In this document: positions 35,423-44,165 of the stretch, piece after piece
Layout of the letters: each line of letters opens with the position of its first letter
How positions within the stretch are numbered: the first letter of the stretch is position 1
Source: Treponema sp.
Lineage (GTDB): Bacteria; Spirochaetota; Spirochaetia; Treponematales; Treponemataceae
Direction: 5' to 3'
Length of the DNA: 64,000 bases
Assembly: GCA_017553635.1 (NCBI GenBank)
Contig: JAFZKN010000005.1
Span: 42,726-106,725, forward strand
Program-made: the position numbers and the translations under genes
The notes under the pieces: model-generated
The model's input: only the letters and a program-made list of their open reading frames with translations
Database searches by the model: none
What the model was told of the DNA's origin: nothing

Positions 35423-37024
35423 ATGGGAAAAAATGAAATCAGAGATTTTATCGAAAACGGAAACGCAGTACTTGGACTTGAATTTGGTTCTACAAGAATT
35501 AAAGCTGTATTAATTGATGAACAGAGTAAACCGATTGCATCCGGTGCGTTCGACTGGGAAAACTCTTTGGACAACGGTATATGGACTTATTCTATAGAAG
35601 AAATTCATAACGGCCTTGCAACATGCTATGCAAATCTTAAAAAAGATGTAAAAGAAAAGTTTGGTGTTACTTTAAAAAAATTAAAGGCAATGGGAATCAG
35701 TGCAATGATGCACGGTTATCTGGCTTTTGATAAAGACGACAATCTTCTTGTTCCATTCAGAACATGGCGAAATACAATTACAGGCGAAGCTTCAGAAAAA
35801 CTTTCTTCACTTTTTAATTATCCTATTCCGGAACGCTGGAGTATTTCACATCTATATCAGGCAATGTTAAATAAAGAAGAACATGTTAAAAACGTTGCAT
35901 TCTTTACAACTCTTGCCGGCTATGTTCATTGGAAGCTTACTGGTAAAAAAGTTTTGGGTGTCGGAGATGCTTCGGGAATGTTTCCTATAGACATCCATTC
36001 TAAAAACTACAATGAAAAAATGCTTTCACAGTTTGATGAACTTATAAAACCGTTTAACTTTGATTTTAAGCTTAAAGATTTGCTTCCAGAAGTTTTACAG
36101 GCAGGAGATGCAGCAGGAACTTTAACAGATTCAGGTGCAAAACTTCTTGATAAAGAAGGAGATCTTGAAAGCGGCTTTACTTTTGCACCACCGGAAGGAG
36201 ATGCAGGAACCGGTATGGTTGCAACAAATTCTGTCCGCCCGAGAACCGGAAATGTTTCTGCCGGAACATCCGTATTTGCAATGGTTGTCCTCGAAAAGGA
36301 CCTTTCAAAATCCTACAGCGGAAAAATTGACCTGGTAACAACACCATCCGGTGATCTTACAGCAATGGCTCATGCAAACAACTGTACCGGCGAATATGAC
36401 AAATGGATTAAGCTTTTTGGGCAGGCTATAGAAGAATGCGGCTTTACAATCGACAGGCCTAAACTCTATGACAGCCTTCTGGGAGCTGCATTAAAAGGCG
36501 ATAAAGACTGCGGTGGATGTATTCCATATAATTATATTTCAGGAGAATCCATGACTGGCCTTTCAGAGGGGCGTCCGCTTTTTGTCCGTACACAGAAAAA
36601 CAGCTTTACTCTTGCAAATTTTATGCGTTCCCAGCTTTTTACTTCTCTCGGAGCTTTGAGAACCGGAATGAACATACTCTTTGACCAGGAAAATGTAAAA
36701 ATCGACAGGCTGACAGGTCACGGAGGCTTCTTTAAAACACAGGAAGCAGGCCTTACGGCAATGGCTTCTGCAATGCATACACCGATTTCATTGATGGAAA
36801 CAGCAGGAGAAGGCGGTCCGTGGGGAATGGCACTTCTTGCATTGTACACCGTAAACAAAAACGGGCTGTCGCTTCCAGACTGGCTTGATCAGACTGTATT
36901 TGCAAACTCTTCTACAAAGACTTTTGAGGCTTCAAAAGAAGACATAGAAGGATTTAATGTGTTCTTTGAAAACTATACAAAGGGCCTTGCAGTCGAAAAA
37001 GCTGCAATAGAAAATGTTCAATAA
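35423..37024 (+). CDS. FGGY-family carbohydrate kinase, ribulokinase-like
   Basis: A 533-residue FGGY kinase. The N-terminal phosphate-binding loop LEFGSTRIKAVLID and the later adenosine-binding region (GHGGFFKTQEAG, GGPWGMALLALY) are clear. FGGY kinases phosphorylate sugars; the next gene is L-ribulose-5-phosphate 4-epimerase, so L-ribulose is the most likely substrate. A xylulokinase role is the alternative. AAGGAG precedes the ATG. It resembles the ribulokinase type of Bacteroides in length more than E. coli AraB. No arabinose isomerase gene lies in this window. Confidence 0.85.
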   Translation: MGKNEIRDFIENGNAVLGLEFGSTRIKAVLIDEQSKPIASGAFDWENSLDNGIWTYSIEEIHNGLATCYANLKKDVKEKFGVTLKKLKAMGISAMMHGYLAFDKDDNLLVPFRTWRNTITGEASEKLSSLFNYPIPERWSISHLYQAMLNKEEHVKNVAFFTTLAGYVHWKLTGKKVLGVGDASGMFPIDIHSKNYNEKMLSQFDELIKPFNFDFKLKDLLPEVLQAGDAAGTLTDSGAKLLDKEGDLESGFTFAPPEGDAGTGMVATNSVRPRTGNVSAGTSVFAMVVLEKDLSKSYSGKIDLVTTPSGDLTAMAHANNCTGEYDKWIKLFGQAIEECGFTIDRPKLYDSLLGAALKGDKDCGGCIPYNYISGESMTGLSEGRPLFVRTQKNSFTLANFMRSQLFTSLGALRTGMNILFDQENVKIDRLTGHGGFFKTQEAGLTAMASAMHTPISLMETAGEGGPWGMALLALYTVNKNGLSLPDWLDQTVFANSSTKTFEASKEDIEGFNVFFENYTKGLAVEKAAIENVQ

Positions 37025-37072
37025 AAATTTGCAGATTAAGTAAATATAGAAGATAATATATGAGGTGGCTAA

Positions 37073-37819
37073 ATGAGTTCAATTTATCAAACACTAAAAG
37101 AGGAGGCTTTCGAAGCTAACCTGCAGATTCCGAAACGTGGCCTTGCAATTTACACGTGGGGAAATGTTTCTGCCTTTGATAAAGCAAAGGGTGTTTTTGC
37201 AATAAAGCCTTCCGGAGTTCCGTATGACACAATGAAGGTTGATGACATTGTTGTCGTAGATCTCGAGCTTAACAAAGTTGAAGGAAAATTAAATCCTTCT
37301 TCTGATACTCCGACACACGCAGAGCTTTACAAAAGCTTTAACGATATCGGCGGTATTACACACACTCATTCACCACATGCAACTTCATGGGCACAGGCAT
37401 GTAAAGGTATTCCGCTTTTAGGAACAACACATGCAGACCACAGCGCATCTTCTGTTATCTGTACTCCGATGATAACAAAAGAGGCCGTAGAAAGTGCATA
37501 CGAAAAAGAAACAGGTATTCTTATCGTAAACACTTTCCTTCATCCGGAAAAAATTGGAGCAAAGTATCCGGATGGAACTCCGTTAAAGCCGCTTGTACCT
37601 TCTGAAAATCCGATGGTGCTTGTTGCAGGACACGGACCTTTTACATGGGGAAGTAATGCTGACAAGTCTGTTTACAATGCTGCAGTACTTGAAGAAATTG
37701 CAAGAATGGCCTGGATTACTATGGCAGTAAATCCAGATTTTAACCCTCTTCCTGATTATGTTGTTAACAAACATTATCAGAGAAAACATGGAGCAAATGC
37801 TTACTACGGACAAAAATGA
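37073..37819 (+). CDS. araD: L-ribulose-5-phosphate 4-epimerase
   Basis: A 248-residue class II aldolase-type enzyme that interconverts L-ribulose-5-phosphate and D-xylulose-5-phosphate. Zinc ligands H97 and H99 appear in THTHSPHA, and a third in AGHGPFTWG near residue 183. The G30-N-V-S phosphate region is present. GAGGTGG lies before the ATG. Together with the preceding kinase it carries the last steps of L-arabinose breakdown. Confidence 0.95.
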   Translation: MSSIYQTLKEEAFEANLQIPKRGLAIYTWGNVSAFDKAKGVFAIKPSGVPYDTMKVDDIVVVDLELNKVEGKLNPSSDTPTHAELYKSFNDIGGITHTHSPHATSWAQACKGIPLLGTTHADHSASSVICTPMITKEAVESAYEKETGILIVNTFLHPEKIGAKYPDGTPLKPLVPSENPMVLVAGHGPFTWGSNADKSVYNAAVLEEIARMAWITMAVNPDFNPLPDYVVNKHYQRKHGANAYYGQK

Positions 37820-38832
37820 GAAGATTTTTTAACTTATTCAAATTAACAATTCTTTTAAGCGGTCTCTTCTGTATTCTGTTCAGCTGTGGAAAAAGCAGCG
37901 AAAAGAATTCTAAACAGAAAACTGAAAAAAACATTATTGTAGGTTTTTCTCAAATTGGAGCCGAAAGTGAATGGCGCACATGTAATACGCAGAGTTTACA
38001 GCAGGCAGCAGAAAAAGCCGGAATACAGATGGTTTATTCAAATGCAGAACAGAAACAGGAAAATCAGATAAAAGCTATAAGATCTTTTATCGTATATCAG
38101 GTTGATGTTATTGTTTTCTGTCCAATCGTTCAGGATGGATGGGATAATGTTCTGCAGGAAGCAAAAGATGCAAACATTCCGGTAATTGTAGTGGACAGAA
38201 AAATCCGGACTAAAGACAATTCGCTTTACGCAGGTTATATAGGAACTGACAGTCTGGAAGAAGGAAGAAATGCGGGAAGGTTTCTTCTTGAAAAATACAA
38301 AAATGTTCCAGGTCCTATAAATATCATGGAACTTTACGGAACAATCGGTTCATCAGTTTCAGAAGGAAGAAACAGGGGCTTTCATGAAATTATTGATAAG
38401 GACCCGCGTTTTTCTGTTGTTTATACAGAATCGGGAGATTTCCTCCGTTCACGCGGCAAAGAAATTGCAGAAAGCCTTTGCGCAAAATCTTCACACAACG
38501 TTCTCCAGATTGACGGAAAAACAATTCATGCAATTTTCTCGCATAACGATCAGATGACTCTAGGTTTTCTCGGAATACTTGATAACTACAATTATAATCC
38601 TGGAAAAGACATTACGATTATAACAATCGATGCAGAACAGTCTGCAATTGATCAGTTATGCAAAGGAAAGATTAACTGTGTAATTGAATGCAATCCAAAA
38701 ATGGGAACTCAGGTTATGGATTTTGTTAAAGATCTTGCTGCTGGAAAACCTATTCCTGCAGTAACTTATGTTCCGGAAACTGTGTTTACAGAAAAAGATA
38801 ATTTTAATTCAATCGAACCAAGAGGTTATTAA
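37816..38832 (+). CDS. Sugar-binding lipoprotein associated with the two-component system
   Basis: A 338-residue periplasmic sugar-binding protein with lipidated cysteine 24 (CILFSC). It is closely related to YtfQ-type galactofuranose binders (VGFSQIGAESEWRT, QDGWDNVLQEAKDANIPVIVVDRKI). It overlaps araD by 4 bases and is followed directly by a YesM-type kinase and a YesN-type regulator, not by a permease. I infer that it presents sugar to the kinase sensor. It could also feed the divergent transporter at 42-46.7 kb, which has its own binder. Confidence 0.87.
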   Translation: MRRFFNLFKLTILLSGLFCILFSCGKSSEKNSKQKTEKNIIVGFSQIGAESEWRTCNTQSLQQAAEKAGIQMVYSNAEQKQENQIKAIRSFIVYQVDVIVFCPIVQDGWDNVLQEAKDANIPVIVVDRKIRTKDNSLYAGYIGTDSLEEGRNAGRFLLEKYKNVPGPINIMELYGTIGSSVSEGRNRGFHEIIDKDPRFSVVYTESGDFLRSRGKEIAESLCAKSSHNVLQIDGKTIHAIFSHNDQMTLGFLGILDNYNYNPGKDITIITIDAEQSAIDQLCKGKINCVIECNPKMGTQVMDFVKDLAAGKPIPAVTYVPETVFTEKDNFNSIEPRGY

Positions 38833-38839
38833 TTACTAG

Positions 38840-40288
38840 ATGAAAAATATTTTTTCAAAAAAAGGAAAACCTAAAAGCATAAAAAAAACTCTCTGGCTTT
38901 CGTATGCCGTTATTCTTTTATTGATGATTGTTCCTGCGGTTTATTCAATTTCGATTACACAGATTCATACAAATCAATACAACCAGATTATCCAGAACGT
39001 AAGTTATGCAAACAAAATTAATCAGATAATCAAGCAGGACATCTCAAACGAAATTTGGGAAATCGTTGCAGGTAAAAAAACCTTCTATGAAGGAAAGCAA
39101 TATGTAATTCTCGGAAAAATTGAAACCGGGATTGAAGAAATGTTAAAGACAACTTCGTTAAAAGACAACAGACAGAAGCTCGAAGTTGCAAGCCGTGCTG
39201 AAAAAACTCTAAAAAAATATATCGACCTTTTGGGAACGCAGATTAATAACAACGAACCTGTTTCTAATCAGGAAGAGACTCTTGAAGAAATAAGAGGCTG
39301 TGCTTCGCTGATGAATGATATTTTTCAGGACTTTATCGTTGCAGAAATCAAGACACTTTCTGAAACAAATGACAGCATCATGCAATCATCGATTCTCCTT
39401 TCAATCGTTCAGATTGCAATCGTAATCTTTGTTGTATTCCTTGCATTCTTTTCCATGTACACAGTTTCTGACAACATCAGAAAACCGATTCACAGCATGG
39501 AAATTCTTTCAACAAAAATTGCAAGCGGTGATTTAACTGCACGCGTTCAAAAACCAAATGTAGAAGAGCTCGACAATCTTTCTGGAAACTTAAATACGAT
39601 GGCGGGAAAAATCAAAGAGCTTATCGAAGAAAATATCCGCGAACAGAAAAACCTTCAGAAAGAAGAAATGAAAACCCTTCAGGCACAGATTACTCCGCAC
39701 TTTTTATACAACACCTTTGATACAATCATCTGGCTTGCAGAATCGGGTCAGACGGAACAGGTTGTAGAAATTACAAAGGCTTTTTCAAACTTCTTTAGAA
39801 TCTCTTTGAGCAAAGGCCACGACTGGATTCCTATTGAGCAGGAATTTGAACATGTTAACAGTTATCTTACTGTTCAGAAAATCCGTTACCGCGATATTTT
39901 AAATTATTCGATAGACTTTGACGAAAGACTTTCGGGAACAATGATCTTAAAGCTTATTCTCCAGCCTCTTGTAGAGAATGCAATATATCACGGAATAAAA
40001 AGTAAAAGAGGCCGCGGAACTCTTAAAGTTTCTGCCTTTATTGACGAAGACAACAACATCGTTTTCTCTGTAGAAGACAACGGAAAAGGATTTACACCAG
40101 AACGCCTCGAAGAAGTAAAAAGAGAATTAAAATCGGACAATCCTCCGGAAAACCTTCAGCATATTTACGGTCTTTATAATGTTAACAAACGATTAAATCT
40201 GTATTACGATAAACCTGTTGAACTTGAAATACAGAGTGTTCTTGATAAAGGAACCATCGTTTCTTTTAAGATTCCACGGAGCAAATAA
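38840..40288 (+). CDS. YesM-type sensor histidine kinase
   Basis: A 482-residue kinase with membrane helices at about 17-37 and 183-205, a helical periplasmic sensor between them, a HAMP domain (about 207-262), and a His_kinase domain with the phospho-histidine in QITPHFLYNTFDTI (near 288). The HATPase domain has VEDNGKGF. It senses with no sugar-binding module of its own, so the adjacent lipoprotein is the likely sensor partner. Its stop is immediately followed by the GTG of the response regulator. Confidence 0.94.
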   Translation: MKNIFSKKGKPKSIKKTLWLSYAVILLLMIVPAVYSISITQIHTNQYNQIIQNVSYANKINQIIKQDISNEIWEIVAGKKTFYEGKQYVILGKIETGIEEMLKTTSLKDNRQKLEVASRAEKTLKKYIDLLGTQINNNEPVSNQEETLEEIRGCASLMNDIFQDFIVAEIKTLSETNDSIMQSSILLSIVQIAIVIFVVFLAFFSMYTVSDNIRKPIHSMEILSTKIASGDLTARVQKPNVEELDNLSGNLNTMAGKIKELIEENIREQKNLQKEEMKTLQAQITPHFLYNTFDTIIWLAESGQTEQVVEITKAFSNFFRISLSKGHDWIPIEQEFEHVNSYLTVQKIRYRDILNYSIDFDERLSGTMILKLILQPLVENAIYHGIKSKRGRGTLKVSAFIDEDNNIVFSVEDNGKGFTPERLEEVKRELKSDNPPENLQHIYGLYNVNKRLNLYYDKPVELEIQSVLDKGTIVSFKIPRSK

Positions 40289-41866
40289 GTGTACAGCGTT
40301 TTTATTGTCGATGATGAACCGATTGTACTTGAAGGAATCCGTACAACCATCGACTGGGACAATTCCAACTTCTCTTTTGCAGGTGAAGCTTCTGACGGCG
40401 AAATTGCTCTTTCGATGATTCAGGAAATTAAACCTGATATTCTCATTACCGACATCAAGATGCCGTTTATGAACGGACTGGAGCTTTCAGCAACAATAAA
40501 AAAAACACAGCCATGGATAAAAATTATAATTCTTTCAGGCCATGATGAATTTGATTATGCTAAAAAAGCAATCTCCATTGGAATAGAAGATTATCTTTTA
40601 AAACCGTTTACTTCAAAAGAAATTCTTTTAAGCTTGAATAAAGCCGCAGAAGAAATTGATAAAGAACGTAAACAGCTTTCTGACATTACAAAAATGAAAG
40701 AAGAATTAAAATCTACCGAAAGAATAATTCAAAAAGATTTTTTAAGCGGAATTGTTCACGGAGTAATCGACGCAAGCTCTGTAATGCAAAAAAGTTCAGA
40801 ATTAAATATAAATATTTTTTCCCGTTATTATAAAATAATTATAAGCAGAATAGAAAGTAAAACACAGAATACCCAGAATGAACAGATGGCATGCTCGCTT
40901 GTTAATTCTTATTCACCGACATGGGAGCAGACAAACTGTTTTTTTGAGCACAACAATAATTTAATCTGTATATGCAAGGGAAGCGATCAGAAAGAACTTG
41001 ATGACAACACATATCACATTGCAGAAACAATTGAGCACATTGTAACTCAAAATGATGACTGTCGTGTAATTACTGCTATCGGAAAATCGGTTGAACACCT
41101 CTCATCTCTTTCAGAAAGTTATGAAGATGCAAAAAAGATTTTTGATTTAAGCGGAACAAATTCAAATTCAAGAATTATAAGCAGTGATGACATTCAGTCG
41201 GAAGGCTCTGAACTTCTCCGTTTAAAAGAAAACGACCCGATGGTAGAGCGCTTAAAATATGCAACTAAAGATGACATCTCAATCATAATCGAAGAATCCA
41301 TGAACCTTATAAAAACAAATCAGGGACAATTCCAGTTTGTGGCATCTTATCTTTTAGGAGATTTGATTTTTGCGGTTTCAAAGCTTATTGAAAACCTTGG
41401 CGGAAACATCCAGGATGTAAACCCGGAAATTCTTAAACATGATTACATTGAATCTGCAATTCAAAATCCAGCTGTATTTTCTTCTAAACTTGAATCAATT
41501 TTAGTTTTCGCACTTGAATACCGTGACTCAAAGATTACAGGAAGATATCAGGATGTTATCTTAAAGGCAAAAAAATATATCGCAGATAATTATGCAGATC
41601 AGAATACAACACTTACAAGAGTTGCGGATGTTGTTGCACTAAGTCCAAACCACTTCAGCACGATTTTTTCGCAGGAATGCAATACAACCTTTATCGAATA
41701 CCTTACGGATATAAGAATCGAAAATGCAAAGCGTCTCCTTCGCGACACAGACATGAAGGGCTACGACATTGCATACGAATGCGGCTTCAGTGACCCGCAC
41801 TATTTTAGCTACATCTTTAAAAAGAACACGGGGCTTTCTCCGCGCGAATACAAGGGAAATCTGTAA
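40289..41866 (+). CDS. YesN-type response regulator with AraC DNA-binding domain
   Basis: A 525-residue regulator. The receiver domain (1-120) has acidic pocket residues D8 and D9 and phospho-acceptor D55 (LITDIKMP). A long middle region follows, with a C-terminal AraC-type double helix-turn-helix (about 425-525; RVADVVALSPNHFSTIF and GYDIAYECGFSDPHYFSYIFKK). The start is GTG, abutting the kinase stop. It probably activates the divergent-facing sugar transporter or its own operon. Confidence 0.94.
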   Translation: MYSVFIVDDEPIVLEGIRTTIDWDNSNFSFAGEASDGEIALSMIQEIKPDILITDIKMPFMNGLELSATIKKTQPWIKIIILSGHDEFDYAKKAISIGIEDYLLKPFTSKEILLSLNKAAEEIDKERKQLSDITKMKEELKSTERIIQKDFLSGIVHGVIDASSVMQKSSELNINIFSRYYKIIISRIESKTQNTQNEQMACSLVNSYSPTWEQTNCFFEHNNNLICICKGSDQKELDDNTYHIAETIEHIVTQNDDCRVITAIGKSVEHLSSLSESYEDAKKIFDLSGTNSNSRIISSDDIQSEGSELLRLKENDPMVERLKYATKDDISIIIEESMNLIKTNQGQFQFVASYLLGDLIFAVSKLIENLGGNIQDVNPEILKHDYIESAIQNPAVFSSKLESILVFALEYRDSKITGRYQDVILKAKKYIADNYADQNTTLTRVADVVALSPNHFSTIFSQECNTTFIEYLTDIRIENAKRLLRDTDMKGYDIAYECGFSDPHYFSYIFKKNTGLSPREYKGNL

Positions 41867-41931
41867 AACCGCGCATTTGTCGCATCGCCAGAAAACCGCA
41901 CATTCGTCGCATCGCCCGAAAACCGCGCGCC
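41865..41931. repeat. 27-bp tandem repeat, 2.5 copies
   Basis: Units at 41865-41891 and 41892-41918 differ at a few positions, with a truncated third copy at 41919-41931. They are unusually GC-rich for this genome and sit between the ends of the regulator and transporter operons. Confidence 0.7.
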
Positions 41932-41946
41932 TTAAAGCCACCTGAC

Positions 41947-41992
41947 AAAAAAAATGCACTTTCTTTTCTGTGGCCTTTGAAAAGAAAGTGCA
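41947..41992 (-). terminator. Terminator of the sugar ABC transporter operon
   Basis: TGCACTTTCTTTTC at 41955-41968 pairs with its exact 14-base complement at 41979-41992 with a 10-base loop. On the minus strand the hairpin is followed by T8. It lies 21 bases after the last transporter gene. Confidence 0.85.
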
Positions 41993-42013
41993 CCCACCCT
42001 GGAGATTGCGGTT

Positions 42014-43081
42014 TTATTGGACGGCAGTTCCAAGTTTCTTTTTTCTTACAGAAAGAATTACACTCTGAAGAAGGATAAAGAAACAAAGCATAAGCCCGGT
42101 TGTAATTTTCTGCCACCAAGGTTGTGTAAGCCCGGAAGCAATTACGATTATATTAATTGTCTTGAGAGACATAACACCAAAGAGAGTACCGATTAAGCTT
42201 CCTACACCACCTGTAAGAAGTGTTCCACCGATTATCGAAGAAGCAATTGCTTCCATCTCGGCTCCATCGGCATTTGACGCGTTTCCGGCACCAGTGTGAA
42301 GCAGATAAACAAAGCCTGCTATTCCTGCCAGAATTCCGCAGATGACATAAGACAAAAATCTTGTACGCTGAACATTAATACCAAGCATTAACGCACTTTC
42401 GCTGTTACCACCGATTGCGTAAAAGTTTCTACCAAGTCTGCTCCATTTTAAAACAGCCCAGAGAATTACGACGATTAAAATCGCAACTACTGCACCTATT
42501 TCAAAATAAGAATTGATGAACATTCCTGACCTTGTGTGCTGTCCGACACCAGGAATGTTGATTGTAAACTCTTTTAACTTAAGGAAAAGCTCCGATGCCT
42601 TTGCCGTTACAGGATTAACACTTACAATTGTAGTCATACCTTTTGCAAAAAACATTCCGGCTAAGGTTACGATAAAAGGCTGAATCTTAAGGTAAGAAAT
42701 TAAAAATCCCTGTACAAGTCCAAACGCAAGTCCGATTGAAAGTGCAATGATTAAAGCACCAAATACACTTCCGCCTTTGTTTTCGAGATAACATACAGTT
42801 ACCATTGTAATCAAAGCAATCTGACCGCCGACAGAAATATCGATTCCACCGGAAATCATGACGATTGTAAGACCACAGGCAATGATAATCAGATATGCGT
42901 TGTTGTTTATGATGTTAAAAAACTGCTGCGGATTTAAAAAGCCTCCGCCCCAGATAATCATTCCGCCGATATACATTACAATAAAAGTACAGATTGTAAT
43001 TGTTAAAAGCAGAGTTGTATTAGAAACAGGCTGCTTAAAATATTTACCAAAGAAGTTCTTTACAGCATTAATAAAGTTCAT
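42014..43081 (-). CDS. Sugar ABC transporter permease (YjfF/RbsC-like)
   Basis: A 355-residue permease with about ten membrane helices. It belongs to the CUT2 family, with GGIDISVGGQIAL and GGTLLTGGVGSLIGTLFGV motifs. It is the last gene of the four-gene transporter operon. With the other permease it would form a heterodimeric channel, as in the E. coli galactofuranose importer YtfQRT-YjfF. It ends just before a strong terminator. Confidence 0.93.
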   Translation of the reverse strand: MNFINAVKNFFGKYFKQPVSNTTLLLTITICTFIVMYIGGMIIWGGGFLNPQQFFNIINNNAYLIIIACGLTIVMISGGIDISVGGQIALITMVTVCYLENKGGSVFGALIIALSIGLAFGLVQGFLISYLKIQPFIVTLAGMFFAKGMTTIVSVNPVTAKASELFLKLKEFTINIPGVGQHTRSGMFINSYFEIGAVVAILIVVILWAVLKWSRLGRNFYAIGGNSESALMLGINVQRTRFLSYVICGILAGIAGFVYLLHTGAGNASNADGAEMEAIASSIIGGTLLTGGVGSLIGTLFGVMSLKTINIIVIASGLTQPWWQKITTGLMLCFFILLQSVILSVRKKKLGTAVQ

Positions 43082-43082
43082 A

Positions 43083-44162
43083 TTATCTGCCTCCCGCTTT
43101 TACTGTTGCAGAAGTTATTCTTCTGAACATTTTTCCAACCCATTCTTTAACAACAGGAGAACCCGCAACTACAATTATGATGATTACAATTGCTTTGTAT
43201 GCCTTGATGTCTGTAGAAGAAACCTTCATTGCATAAAGTGTTATTGTTAAAGCCTGAATGATGTAAGCACCGATTACAGTTCCGGCAAGCTTAAACTTAC
43301 CGCCACCAAGAGAGTTTCCTCCGATTGCAACTGCAAGAATTGCATCCATTTCGTAATCAAGAAGAATCTTTTCGTGGTTAATAAGACCGATGCGGCATAC
43401 GTTCATAGAACCTGCAAGCGCAACACAGATACCCAGAATTACAAACACAAGAAGCTTCATGAATATCGGATCGATACCGTTCTGCTTTGCAGCCCTTTCG
43501 TTAATTCCGACTGACTGAATGAATAAACTTAATGTAGTTTTATTTAAAAGAACGACAATCAAAATTAAAAAGGCAATTACAATTAATATCGGGCTTGGAA
43601 TCGGGCAGCCTGGAATAAAGCCGCCGAGATATCCGAGAAGGTTGCTTTCTACGTTTGGAGTTGCACCGCCGTTAATCCAGTATGCAATAGGACGGCCAGC
43701 AGTAAATAAAATTAAAGAAGCAATCATCGGCTGAATGTTAAAGCGCGCAATAAGAACGCCTGTAAACAGACAGAAAACAATTGCAATACAGCATGCAACT
43801 ACTACACCTAAGAAAATTGTCGGAACAGTAATTGAACCTGCTGCCCTTAAAATCTTTACAAACACACTTCCTGCAATTGCAGCACATGCACCGACAGAAA
43901 TATCCTGTCCCTTAGTTGCAGAAGTAACAAGTGTCATTCCAATAGAAAGAATTACAAGCTCTGAAGCACCGTTTAAAATACTTATGAGGTTACCTGCAAG
44001 AACTTTGTTTCCAACATTGTTTACTTTGATTCCGACAGAGAAAAAGCTCGGATCACGTATCAAGTTGAATATAACAAGAATGAGCAGTGCAATCACCGGA
44101 ATAATCAATTGCGATGAAGTAAACTTTTTAAACTGTTCAGAAAAATTAAATTTGCCTTTCAT
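43083..44162 (-). CDS. Sugar ABC transporter permease (YtfT/RbsC-like)
   Basis: A 359-residue CUT2 permease with about nine helices. Its GQDISVGACAAIAG and GGNSLGGGKFKLAGTVIGAYIIQ motifs are typical. It is one base upstream of the second permease and 3 bases downstream of the ATPase gene, so the three membrane-complex genes are tightly coupled. Confidence 0.93.
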   Translation of the reverse strand: MKGKFNFSEQFKKFTSSQLIIPVIALLILVIFNLIRDPSFFSVGIKVNNVGNKVLAGNLISILNGASELVILSIGMTLVTSATKGQDISVGACAAIAGSVFVKILRAAGSITVPTIFLGVVVACCIAIVFCLFTGVLIARFNIQPMIASLILFTAGRPIAYWINGGATPNVESNLLGYLGGFIPGCPIPSPILIVIAFLILIVVLLNKTTLSLFIQSVGINERAAKQNGIDPIFMKLLVFVILGICVALAGSMNVCRIGLINHEKILLDYEMDAILAVAIGGNSLGGGKFKLAGTVIGAYIIQALTITLYAMKVSSTDIKAYKAIVIIIIVVAGSPVVKEWVGKMFRRITSATVKAGGR

Positions 44163-44165
44163 TTA

